NCBI GenBank assembly: GCA_942493375.1
Contig: OW818698.1
Span: 4,960,001-5,024,000, forward strand
Length of the DNA: 64,000 nucleotides
From: G942493375 sp942493375
GTDB taxonomy: Bacteria > Armatimonadota > UBA5829
Reading direction: 5' to 3'
Shown here one piece after another: positions 26,801 to 33,682 of the stretch. The notes below the pieces were generated by a model. It searched no databases, was not told the origin of the DNA, and worked only from the letters and a program-made list of their open reading frames with translations. How positions within the stretch are numbered: the first letter of the stretch is position 1; each line of letters opens with the position of its first letter. The translations under genes and the position numbers were made by a program.

Positions 26801-27620
26801 TTACCTGACTGGAAATGGCTTTCTCTGATTCGTATACTTTGAAACTGGCTTCGATGTTTTTAATCTCACTGCCGATAGAACCTAGCTTACCACTGATACT
26901 GACCTTGCCGTTCTTTACTTCGATATTCTGCAGTTGGAGGTATGGAGCATTTTCCTTAAAGACTAAATGACCGAGAGTTTCAAAGTTTACGAATGATGTC
27001 GATGGTGACCATGCAGCCCATTCCATCGGCCGTTTCCAGTCACGGCAGAAGTTAACCCTCCAGGTATCACCATTTTTAGGAGCGGATAAGCCTAGATTCT
27101 TGAATGGTATACAGAGTTCAGAGACCCATGTTGCATCCTGTGTACCGCATTTTATTGATATCCAGCTGTCCCAGGCAGTGTCTTCACCATTAGATCCGAA
27201 TTTGGAATCATAAATGGCTGCGTTGGAATTAAAAATGAACCTGTAGACTTCGTTGTCTCGTGGGGATAGAAATAGCTCAATGGCATCGTCCAGCCATACA
27301 TTGCCATCTTTCGTTGTTACATCTGCGACTAATCCATCTTTGGCAATCGGTGACAAAAATGCCAGATAGAGATTGTCTTTATCGTATGAAACATAAGTTT
27401 TGGTCTGCCGGGAGGCCAATGAGGAACCTTCGAAAAATCCGGTAACGCATGAAGCGTGCTGCCATTCCTGTTCGGAGAAAACCCCATCGATCGTCGGTTT
27501 CTCGTTTGCCATAGTTGCTGTTACCAATGGGTTATTGTCAGGTGGTAAAATGGCTGCAACAGCTATCAAAGGGCATATGTTAATCAGGAAAATGTAAATG
27601 ATCGATATAAATAATCTCAT
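23808..27620 (-). CDS. Giant secreted glycoside-hydrolase-like protein P2 (CBM9 and DNRLRE/CBM96-like)
   Basis: A 1,270-residue exported protein; start at 27620 chosen for GGAG 8 bases upstream and the signal peptide (LFISIIYIFLINICPLIAVA). Domain order: CBM9 (about 25-215; PTIDGVFSEQEW, DDAIELFLS), Ig-like region (about 220-440), the shared supersandwich (about 450-720; EFDGLMVFDVTLTP, WVGNEDCGIQWFTE), TIM-barrel-like region (about 740-1000; LDGVYWDNSWPWF, VYIHCSGGLVMPML), a short beta-domain, and a C-terminal DNRLRE/CBM96-type sandwich (about 1090-1270; STNLYILNTNGSK, DITPIVQEWINGT). It lacks the LamG domain of P1 and P3. It lies directly downstream of a LacI-family regulator gene on the same strand, which suggests sugar-responsive control. 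Catalytic residues not assigned. Confidence 0.8.
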   Translation of the reverse strand: MRLFISIIYIFLINICPLIAVAAILPPDNNPLVTATMANEKPTIDGVFSEQEWQHASCVTGFFEGSSLASRQTKTYVSYDKDNLYLAFLSPIAKDGLVADVTTKDGNVWLDDAIELFLSPRDNEVYRFIFNSNAAIYDSKFGSNGEDTAWDSWISIKCGTQDATWVSELCIPFKNLGLSAPKNGDTWRVNFCRDWKRPMEWAAWSPSTSFVNFETLGHLVFKENAPYLQLQNIEVKNGKVSISGKLGSIGSEIKNIEASFKVYESEKAISSQVNRLKIEPGKDTNISITKDLYDTLADRLLLTVTDKDTQQVLAVFTYSSKKALAPSAIKVEYIPYEYKKKALVVVDTSKSRSRSTGMKGYVELFNLRTGKLLTKATLGPFQASKAKAYLDIKDVVPGKYKLFAAVSDSTGKVIHRKETTLTKPSDDWVSAGKLQSDEVLWPWTPMSSTSIKNKVLVKCWGRDFSFNGSPFPTGIVTKGKQILAGPISMSIKTNKQQTNYRSAALKVVKNKPATVGLTAAGRADNIKINTKVRVEFDGLMVFDVTLTPTSPTAVSSIALNLPLKAEYAKFMQVPGRHLISGVGGFSGATGSEEGWKWKAPFAYYMWVGNEDCGIQWFTESNSKWKIGDIDSVTARLHGGTARGDGVFGYSRNDKDTICLTRNKGVMLWQFNIVQKPIILSKPMTISFGLHVTPVKPRPTGWRSWGIQRDSRLIWTTKQSSSFFGYAEVPQEGKVWHKELVDAIHTEKKKALQYAILTQLSEGSPEYQYYHKEWESVPGWTEDMAADVVAMGNAIHGMCPESSGWIDFISHKQAMFVKDNNLDGVYWDNSWPWFCSNENHGCQDKYPILAFRELYKRTYAQIKRMGNDKLVYIHCSGGLVMPMLSFCDGYVTGEQFSGQVSKNDFYMDKSDWFKAESMGRPYGLVPLILPMARGVWANKELTENFMGMALLHDAGNIAFMGGLETGTIFKFWGIVDAFGISKDDVEFIPYWSPEKSMISPSSNDIKASIYMRKGLGSLIVIGNSSSESKSIVLQPDFKLLAVKLQEATCTDEMSGQKITLDKGLTTLDIPARGFRIITIKRDASATFTGILLKSTGDAFIDSRSPDAPKGDWDSTNLYILNTNGSKVHTLVNFDVSSIRHQQKIVSAVLKLQVNPGLNTIGYNQKIQVHAAKCPWTELLVTWNASNYSTAQKWALPGGDYDTSICGEYVSPASEVANPTTLAFDITPIVQEWINGTSPNYGLILTGTNGTCLAFYSKEANGSGPTLEIETL

Positions 27621-27692
27621 GCTTGTTCTCCAAAAAATGGTTGCTCTACCGGGGTATAATATCATTCGGAATTTGTAGATGTGTAGAACCGA

Positions 27693-27820
27693 GGAGCGGC
27701 GCATCGGCATCGACGCTACGGGGCGATGGGTTGTGGTTTACGAAAGCTTATGCACCCTCCGCTCTGATACCGATGCATTTACACTTTCAACTCTCCACTT
27801 TCCACTTTCAACTAAAAAAA
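27693..27820 (-). repeat. GTTGAAAGTGGAAAG-family element, copy C
   Basis: Reading leftwards from the LacI-gene stop: T-run, AGTTGAAAGTGGAAAGTGGA, GAGTTGAAAG, then GCATCGGTATCAGAGCGGAG and the closing hairpin arm CGATGCCGATGCGCCGC. Same block order as copies A and B. It lies between the regulator gene and P2. Confidence 0.9.
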
Positions 27821-28852
27821 CTACCAGAGTTCCGAATTGCCCCTCACTATTATCTCCGGGGCGACTAATACTTCTTCCGGAGGAGTGGCGTCTTCGAGGA
27901 GGTAGTCGTAGAGTAAACGTATAGCCTGCCTGCCCTGGCGGTTCATGTTTTGGAAGAGGCTGAACTGGACAAGGTCCTGGTCGAGGGCTGATTTTACCTC
28001 TGCCAGTGCACCGGTGGCTACTACTTTAACAGTTCCACCCAGTCCGTGTTCAGTTAAATACCTGCAGACACCTTCTATGTTTTCTGTTGCGACGTACAAG
28101 CCTTTGATGTCCGGATGGTCGGTGAATATGCGTCTCGTTACAGGATAAGCGATATCCGGGTCTCCCAGGGTCTCATATACTCCTACTACTCTGGTCGATA
28201 GCCTTGCTGCTTCTTCCTGGAAACCATCGGCTTTTTCGTGGTGCTCTGGAACTTCTCTGCTGCCTATTATAGCTGCCATCTTTCCCGGTCCGGTCTGCTT
28301 AACCAACAGTTCAGCTGCAATTCTCCCGCAGCGCATGGAATCCTGTCTTACGCAGAACAGCCTTGGGGCATCGGGAATATCCATTCCAAGCAATGCCAGA
28401 GGAATATCCAGCGAAGCTAACGGGGACCAGTCGGTTGCTGAAAAGTGTTCATAGTAGGGGACTATTATCATGGTATCGAAAGCGTCTTTACCGGACCATG
28501 CAACAGCGCGGGTGAGTTCTTCAGCGAATGTCTGGTTGCCCATTCTCAGGAATCTGCCGGTGACATTGTAATCAGATATGTCCTGCAAACCCTCTCGGAG
28601 TCCAGCCAGCAGTGATTGAGCATAGCTGGGCCAGGTGTCCGGATAGGCAACTCCTATGGTAACAGCTTTCCTTGTAAGGGCCTGGGCTAGTTTATTGGCG
28701 TGGTAACCCATTTTGTTGGCAGTATCGATGATCAGTTTGCGCGTGTCTTCACTGACTCTCCCCTTGCCGGTAAGTGCCTTATTGACAGTACATACGGAGA
28801 CTCCAAGCCTGTCCCCGATGTCTTTCATAGTGACCCGTTTCTCAGAGCTCAT
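27821..28852 (-). CDS. LacI-family transcriptional regulator
   Basis: A 343-residue regulator. The start at 28852 follows GGAGG by 6 bases; an in-frame extension upstream is only translated repeat sequence and is rejected. Residues 6-60 hold the LacI helix-turn-helix and hinge: VTMKDIGDRLGVSVCTVNKA, then GKGRVSEDTRKLI and KMGYHANKLAQALT. The rest is a periplasmic-binding-protein-like sensor domain (VTIGVAYPDTWPSYAQ, KMAAIIGSREVPEHHE, IKGLYVATENIEGVC) closing with IRLLYDYLLED. It is expected to repress in the absence of an oligosaccharide ligand. The likely target is the downstream P2 gene and itself; a LacI-type operator lies at 28887-28896. The TAG stop abuts repeat copy C. Confidence 0.93.
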   Translation of the reverse strand: MSSEKRVTMKDIGDRLGVSVCTVNKALTGKGRVSEDTRKLIIDTANKMGYHANKLAQALTRKAVTIGVAYPDTWPSYAQSLLAGLREGLQDISDYNVTGRFLRMGNQTFAEELTRAVAWSGKDAFDTMIIVPYYEHFSATDWSPLASLDIPLALLGMDIPDAPRLFCVRQDSMRCGRIAAELLVKQTGPGKMAAIIGSREVPEHHEKADGFQEEAARLSTRVVGVYETLGDPDIAYPVTRRIFTDHPDIKGLYVATENIEGVCRYLTEHGLGGTVKVVATGALAEVKSALDQDLVQFSLFQNMNRQGRQAIRLLYDYLLEDATPPEEVLVAPEIIVRGNSELW

Positions 28853-28886
28853 ATTCCGCCTCCGGATGTTGTATATACGTATTGTA

Positions 28887-28896
28887 TAAACGTTTA
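28887..28896. promoter_or_regulatory. LacI-type palindromic operator
   Basis: TAAACGTTTA is a perfect 10-base palindrome with the central CG typical of LacI/GalR-family operators. It is 34 bases upstream of the regulator start, in a position fit for autorepression. Binding is inferred. Confidence 0.65.
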
Positions 28897-28911
28897 CCCA
28901 AACAGTCAACT

Positions 28912-29084
28912 TAGTTGATAGTTGAAAGTGGAGAGTGGAAAGTGGGGGATAGTTGAGAGCTGATAGTGGATAGTGGAAAGTGGAAAGTGGAAAGTGAAGG
29001 GACAAGATAATCTAAGAGTCATATACGTGGAGTTGAGATTTTATCTCCCTTCACTTTCAACTATCCACTTTCAACTATCCACTA
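28912..29084. repeat. GTTGAAAG-family arrays forming a long inverted repeat
   Basis: Two arrays of GATAGTTGAAAGTGGAAAG-type units face each other between the regulator gene and the DUF1848 gene. The arms 28964-29002 and 29046-29084 are 39 bases each with 3 mismatches, around a 43-base loop. The outer end of the right arm is exactly the TAG stop of the DUF1848 gene (29082-29084). Additional imperfect units run from 28912 to 28963. Confidence 0.9.
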
Positions 29085-29900
29085 ACCTCTGTTGGCGTAG
29101 CAGTATTGGCAGTGGTGGTTGCAGGTGTTGTAGGTGCCTATGTCTTTGCTTTTGATGCATCCGCATTCGGTTCGCTGGTTTTTGTCTTTGTCTGAGGAGA
29201 CTTTGATACTGAATACGCTTTGAACGTATGTGTTATCGATACATTTGCCAGGTGAAATGCCATATGGTGACAGGTCCCAGGGTTCTGCGCAGCTGTAGAT
29301 TTCCATTCCTGCGTCTCTGGCATTTTCTGAAATGGAGAACAACAGACCGGACATGCCAGGAGTATCAATAATTGCTTCCACATATCCGATATCAAGGCTT
29401 TTGAGTCTTTTGCTTGCTTGCTTATATTCATCAACGAGGCTGATATTGACTCGTTTTGTGTAACCGGTAAGTGCCTGGCTGAGTTTGTGGAAGTGTTCTA
29501 GATGGTATTCTACATGCGTTAGTCTGCTGATAACTATAGGGTCATATCTCCAGATTACTTTATCGCTGCCTATTCTCTCTGACAGTGCCCTGAATGTGTC
29601 CAGACGATCATTCAGCGAGGGAACATGCGGTTCCAGATCATATGGATAATCGTTTACCGTGAACTGGAAATAGAACCTATATCCTTTAGATTCCAGTTCA
29701 TCCAGGTCTTTAAGCATCGGTTTGGGATTTTTTGTCCAGAAAACAATAACATCAATGTCCTCTGGCAAAAGCGATACTCTGGTTGCCTGTTTAGAGTTGT
29801 ATGGGTTTGTAATGCAGCAAAATCCAGCTCTCACACTCTCTATAAACCACTCAGAGTGGAAAGCCGGGATATCAGTTCGTCTGCTTGCGCTTATGATCAA
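29082..29900 (-). CDS. DUF1848 protein (radical-SAM-like)
   Basis: A 272-residue cytoplasmic protein of the DUF1848 family. It begins MIISASRRTDIPAFHSEWF and holds the family motifs VIVFWTKNPKPML, FQFTVNDYPYDLEP and DKVIWRYDPIVIS. The C-terminus has ECGCIKSKDIGTYNTCNHHC followed by QYCYANRG, a cysteine cluster like the CxxxCxxC iron-sulfur motif of radical SAM enzymes but at the C-terminal end. The start is a TTG at 29900 with only a weak purine stretch upstream. Biochemical role unknown. It is set alone, downstream of a degenerate hairpin repeat and upstream of the long inverted repeat. Confidence 0.9.
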   Translation of the reverse strand: MIISASRRTDIPAFHSEWFIESVRAGFCCITNPYNSKQATRVSLLPEDIDVIVFWTKNPKPMLKDLDELESKGYRFYFQFTVNDYPYDLEPHVPSLNDRLDTFRALSERIGSDKVIWRYDPIVISRLTHVEYHLEHFHKLSQALTGYTKRVNISLVDEYKQASKRLKSLDIGYVEAIIDTPGMSGLLFSISENARDAGMEIYSCAEPWDLSPYGISPGKCIDNTYVQSVFSIKVSSDKDKNQRTECGCIKSKDIGTYNTCNHHCQYCYANRG

Positions 29901-29919
29901 TTTGCTGCCTTGGTAGACT

Positions 29920-30027
29920 TGTCATTCTGAACGCAGTGAAGAATCTGCTTTCTTTCAAAAATCCGCGCAAATCTGCGAAATCTGCGGATAATCAACTTAC
30001 TATTCCTCACAGCGTTCAAGAATGACA
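29920..30027. repeat. Degenerate hairpin element with an inserted CGCAGATTT block
   Basis: Ends TGTCATTCTGAACGC and GCGTTCAAGAATGACA are inverted near-copies and relate to the GTCATCCTGAGG family. The centre holds AATCCGCGCAAATCTGCG and AAATCTGCGGAT (29957-29989), which is also present in inverted orientation at 62153-62187. It lies in the gap between two minus-strand genes. Confidence 0.8.
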
Positions 30028-30037
30028 AAAATATGCT

Positions 30038-32698
30038 CTATGGCTTTCTAGGAGCCAGTTTGGTGCTTTTAAGCATTGCATCGGCTTCCTTATGCAGAGT
30101 TTCAAGCAGAGCCTTTGCAATTGGTATCCCGTCCTTCACAACTTCACCTTTTTCATTGGTTTCCTTGTAGCCATGGACAATTATATTATACCTGACATTC
30201 ATATACAGGCTGCCACTCTTCAGCAGGCAGTCATACTCAATACTGCTCCCGAGAGGTGATGTACCGTCCCCGCCACTTTCTCTTATCCTGGAAAATGCTG
30301 TGCCGATGAAGGTCCCTACTTTGAGCCCGGACTGTGTTTCATCATCTCCAGTGTGGTTTTCCATGAACTTCGATTCAATCTCCGGATCGTTCTTGAATGA
30401 TACATTGAACTCACTAGTCGATGATGCAAGAACAGAGGAACCAGTTCCATTTACCGTGACTGACTTACTAAACTGCTTGCTCACGTATTCTGCATTTTCA
30501 CCCGAAGGCGCGGCAGTCCAACCGTCAGGCGCGGTAACCGAAATGTCTACCGGGATCAGCTTTATCTTGCCAAATGCACACTGATAGCCAGTTCCCTTGG
30601 ATTCCACCAAGTCATCATCTGCCTGAGCTGCGTCGAGTAGTGCTATCTGCTCCGGGGTAAGCGTTAATCCTAGCTTTTTGAGCTCTTCTCTATTGTTAGT
30701 TTCCATTGCCTTATCGATCTGTTTTTCAGTCATTCCCTGCTTTTCATACTCGGCAATGCATTCTTTCATCCTATTTAGAATAGTTGAACGCTGATTTTCG
30801 TCCAAAGATTCCACTTTCTTATCGATCAAATCCCAGACCGGCTTTGCTGCTTTGCGGCTTGCCTGAGCTTTCTGCTGGGCATTGGAATATTCCATAGAGC
30901 TGGCTTGTTCTCTGTCCTGAAATGCCAATACAAGGGAATGGTCACCAAGTAGTTTGTTACAGAATGGATCAGTGAACTGAAGTTTGGCTCTTATCAGGTT
31001 ACCATCTACTTTTTGTTCTACGACAAAGACATCAGATCGTTTTGACTCCAATTGCGGAATGAACTCAGGGTTGCCAGGAAGCTTTCCTACGAATCCCCTG
31101 TCAATTCCCCATGCAGTCGGGAATCCTTTGATCTTGCCAGTTGTCATTTTGCTGTTTCGGCTGGGGTTTTCATCCAGTATAGTCCATACGCGTTTTCCCG
31201 GGATCTTCGCTAGTTTGTCTGTCAGCGCAAGAGTGACATCAAAGATTTCACCGATCTGCACTTTGACTCTATCAGAGCCATCAGAAGACCCGCATACCTG
31301 AATCCAGTCGCGGTTTTCATACCTTGGAACCAGGAAAGACTCTTTACCGCCGAGGGAGAGTTTAAGATCATATTCGTAAGGGTCTGCATTTGCCGGGATC
31401 GGAATGTCCAGGTCAACCAGACCCTGCTCAGAGCCAGAGAATGTGCGGCTGATGGGAGTGATTTCCGGAGTCTCTCCGTGGACTTCAGTCCTGGACTCAG
31501 GATCGTTGATTGGTGTGATCGTGCAGGAATAGTAAACCTTATTTCTGGGTTTGTCCCCAGGAAATATTTCGTCCTGGTCGAAGTCCGGATTCGGTTGGTC
31601 CAGGTTCTTTTTGGGGACAAGGTTGACCAGCTCAGTTCGAATTGTTGCTTTCTTAGTGGGATCGGTTTCATCCATGTAGCGGGAGAGTGTAGCGAGTGCG
31701 GCTTTTGAATCACTTACCGCCTTATCAGCGGCCACTTCCCAGTCAGCCAAAAATCTTCCATAGATCTTAGTATCGTTTACTTGAATAGTCAGCGCCAGTT
31801 TGTTTCGCTCAGGTTCCTGCTTTGTGAGTTCCATTACCTTGAAGAAATTGTCATAAGCCTCAAAACTCGGCATATCCGGGAATTTCCACGTAGATAATGC
31901 CCAGCTGTGTTTGCCCTCTTTATCCTTTTTGGTGGCAGTATCATAAAATTGTTTGGATGCATCTGCGCAATACCCGGAAGCTTCCAGCATCCTTTCGCAG
32001 AAATAGGAGCGATTCTTGACTAACAACTGGTCGTTTTTATAAAGATCATTGTCCGGATATGTGGTGTGGTAAGCATCAAATATGAACTCACCAAAAGTAG
32101 GACCTTGTTTTACTACTGGTTCATCGGGATCACGGTCCTGTGCTCTTACATATGGTGTGGTGACTTTCCCCTGGATTGCTGCAAGATCCAACTCACTGCG
32201 TTCTTTGGTCACTATATCTGAATGTGCAGCGATGACGTGCTTGGTCTCCAGTTGCTCCAGTTCCTTATGATGTGCAGGTGCGATTTTGTAAAACCCACCA
32301 AACTCATTTACAACCGGGTGCACATTGATATCGTTGAAGTAATGGGTTATCCAACCGATTGCATATGCTTTCTCTTTATCTGTGCGGGCGGCATCCAGAA
32401 TGTTTACTGCGAGCTCATTTTTCCTGTAGTTGTAATGGGTCTCTTCTCCTACTGAATCGAAAAAGGAGGCCGAGTCCAGCGCAGGCATGACGACACCGAC
32501 TATATCCGGTCCCTGGGAGCCTGTCAGATATTCAGCTTCATTCTCATTAACGTATTTGGCTGCATTCCCAGAGAGCAGCGCCTTTGACCTGATTGCAGTA
32601 TATACATGCGAACTCATCTGCCCGCAATAGGCTAGTTCACAACCAATAACAAAGATCACTAACACCAATATGTGAATGCGTAGAAACTGCTTTGTCAT
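30038..32698 (-). CDS. Zinc-dependent phospholipase C-like lipoprotein with long C-terminal extension
   Basis: An 886-residue exported protein, start at 32698 with AGGAG 9 bases upstream. The N-terminus has a lipobox (V17-I18-G19-C20), so it is probably a lipoprotein. Residues about 28-260 match the zinc-dependent phospholipase C fold (PF00882-like): H31 after the signal, SQGPDIVG with D65, ETHYNYRKNEL with H88, and GWITHYFNDINVHP with H119, D123 and H127, a full set of candidate zinc ligands. Family members are usually 250-400 residues; here about 600 more residues follow, with Ig-like sections (DIPIPANADPYEYDLKL) and a charged helical stretch near 590-690. Phospholipid or phosphoester hydrolysis outside the cytoplasm is inferred. 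Confidence 0.75.
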   Translation of the reverse strand: MTKQFLRIHILVLVIFVIGCELAYCGQMSSHVYTAIRSKALLSGNAAKYVNENEAEYLTGSQGPDIVGVVMPALDSASFFDSVGEETHYNYRKNELAVNILDAARTDKEKAYAIGWITHYFNDINVHPVVNEFGGFYKIAPAHHKELEQLETKHVIAAHSDIVTKERSELDLAAIQGKVTTPYVRAQDRDPDEPVVKQGPTFGEFIFDAYHTTYPDNDLYKNDQLLVKNRSYFCERMLEASGYCADASKQFYDTATKKDKEGKHSWALSTWKFPDMPSFEAYDNFFKVMELTKQEPERNKLALTIQVNDTKIYGRFLADWEVAADKAVSDSKAALATLSRYMDETDPTKKATIRTELVNLVPKKNLDQPNPDFDQDEIFPGDKPRNKVYYSCTITPINDPESRTEVHGETPEITPISRTFSGSEQGLVDLDIPIPANADPYEYDLKLSLGGKESFLVPRYENRDWIQVCGSSDGSDRVKVQIGEIFDVTLALTDKLAKIPGKRVWTILDENPSRNSKMTTGKIKGFPTAWGIDRGFVGKLPGNPEFIPQLESKRSDVFVVEQKVDGNLIRAKLQFTDPFCNKLLGDHSLVLAFQDREQASSMEYSNAQQKAQASRKAAKPVWDLIDKKVESLDENQRSTILNRMKECIAEYEKQGMTEKQIDKAMETNNREELKKLGLTLTPEQIALLDAAQADDDLVESKGTGYQCAFGKIKLIPVDISVTAPDGWTAAPSGENAEYVSKQFSKSVTVNGTGSSVLASSTSEFNVSFKNDPEIESKFMENHTGDDETQSGLKVGTFIGTAFSRIRESGGDGTSPLGSSIEYDCLLKSGSLYMNVRYNIIVHGYKETNEKGEVVKDGIPIAKALLETLHKEADAMLKSTKLAPRKP

Positions 32699-33047
32699 TC
32701 CGTTTGGACTCCTTTTATATTGGAACTGATTATATTCAGTTTATATGTCTCGATAGTCTGGTCTATTATTCCATATTTATATACAGGAATCCAAATCATA
32801 AAGAGGGGGTAGGGGCTAAACTATACTACCAGGATATTTTCCCATATGTATTCTTGTAACAGTTCAGAGTTGTCAGAATTTGTCATCCTGAGGAACGAAG
32901 GATCTGCTTTTTCTGGATGGAAAGCAGATCCTTCGTTCCTCAGGATGACAATGTTCCCATATTACTGAACTGTTATGTATTCTTGTCAGCTTTCACGGAA
33001 TGAGTAATTACTGGTATGATAGTATATACTCCGGGAGAACTAATTGC
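32699..33047. other. Divergent intergenic region
   Basis: It holds one long-form GTCATCCTGAGG hairpin element (32857-32975) and otherwise AT-rich sequence that should carry promoters for both divergent genes. No further gene was seen. Confidence 0.6.
32881..32950. repeat. GTCATCCTGAGG hairpin element, copy 3 (long form 32857-32975)
   Basis: The best-preserved long form: outer perfect inverted repeats TAACAGTTCAG (32857-32867) and CTGAACTGTTA (32965-32975) enclose unequal flanks and the central 29-base-arm hairpin. Its orientation of flanks is opposite to copies 1 and 2. Confidence 0.95.
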
Positions 33048-33578
33048 ATGAGAGCTATATATACCGCGGTTCTGCTGCTTATTATTGTTTTGCTGCCAAT
33101 GATGCTCTGGGCAACCGCTGCACCAGGTCAAATGAAATCGGCGTTCACAAGAGATATAACCAATACGGTTAAGGTGAGTGTGCCTGAGAAATGGGTGGTC
33201 GAAAGTCCCAGTGGCTTAAATAGACTTTTACTTACCTGCCCTGAAAATGATGCTAATATTCTTATGCTCTCCCAGAAGGTTGGAACTGCCAGTCTGGCCC
33301 AGTGTGTGAGTGCGTGGCTGAAGAATATCAGCAAGATAAACGGATATAAGCTGGTCTCAAAACAGAACGGAAAGCTTGCCGGAATTCCCGGGAAAGCCTT
33401 TACTTTTGTTACCTCAGTTAAATCTGCAGAGACTCCCACAACCCTCAAATATGTCCAGATGCTGACTGTGAAAGACAAGACTCTCTACGCTTTTCAGTTT
33501 GCGTGCAGGGAATCAGAGTTCAAGACCTGCGCTCCGGCATTTGATAGCGTGGTTGCCAGCTTGAAGTGGCTTAGGTAA
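33048..33578 (+). CDS. Secreted PsbP/DcrB-like small protein
   Basis: A 176-residue exported protein. The start at 33048 begins the signal peptide (YTAVLLLIIVLLPMMLWATA) and has GGGAG about 11 bases upstream; the longer in-frame form is unlikely. The mature part follows the PsbP/DcrB/Mog1-like alpha-beta-alpha pattern: VKVSVPEKWVVES, ILMLSQKVGTASLAQ, GIPGKAFTFVTSV, VQMLTVKDKTLYAFQFAC, and a final helix FDSVVASLKWL. Such domains often occur in stress-related or lipoprotein contexts; its role is unknown. The stop is followed within 5 bases by the GCGCATTATTC palindromic element. Confidence 0.7.
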   Translation: MRAIYTAVLLLIIVLLPMMLWATAAPGQMKSAFTRDITNTVKVSVPEKWVVESPSGLNRLLLTCPENDANILMLSQKVGTASLAQCVSAWLKNISKINGYKLVSKQNGKLAGIPGKAFTFVTSVKSAETPTTLKYVQMLTVKDKTLYAFQFACRESEFKTCAPAFDSVVASLKWLR

Positions 33579-33582
33579 TTAC

Positions 33583-33682
33583 CGCGCATTATTCACCAGA
33601 CTCTGCTTTCGACCGGCATTAGGGGCGAAAGTGAGAGTGTAAATGCAAAGCATTTACACCGCCAATCACGAATAATGCGCGC
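33583..33682. repeat. GCGCATTATTC palindromic element, copy 2
   Basis: It fills the whole gap between two convergent genes. CGCGCATTATTC at the left is the inverse of GAATAATGCGCG at the right; the core CTTTCGACCGGCATTAGGGG matches copy 1 in the other orientation. Copy 2 carries an extra inner palindrome GTGTAAATGC/GCATTTACAC, absent from copy 1. The right end abuts the MFS gene's TAG stop. Confidence 0.9.

Noticed and set aside
28853..29005. N-terminal extension of the LacI-family regulator
   Set aside because: The extra residues (PLSTFHYPLS-type) are translated tandem repeats, and a proper SD precedes the internal start at 28852.
30038..32698. S1/P1 nuclease assignment for the metal-ligand protein
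   Set aside because: The ligand spacing and GPDI/GWITHYFND segments fit the zinc-dependent phospholipase C family better.
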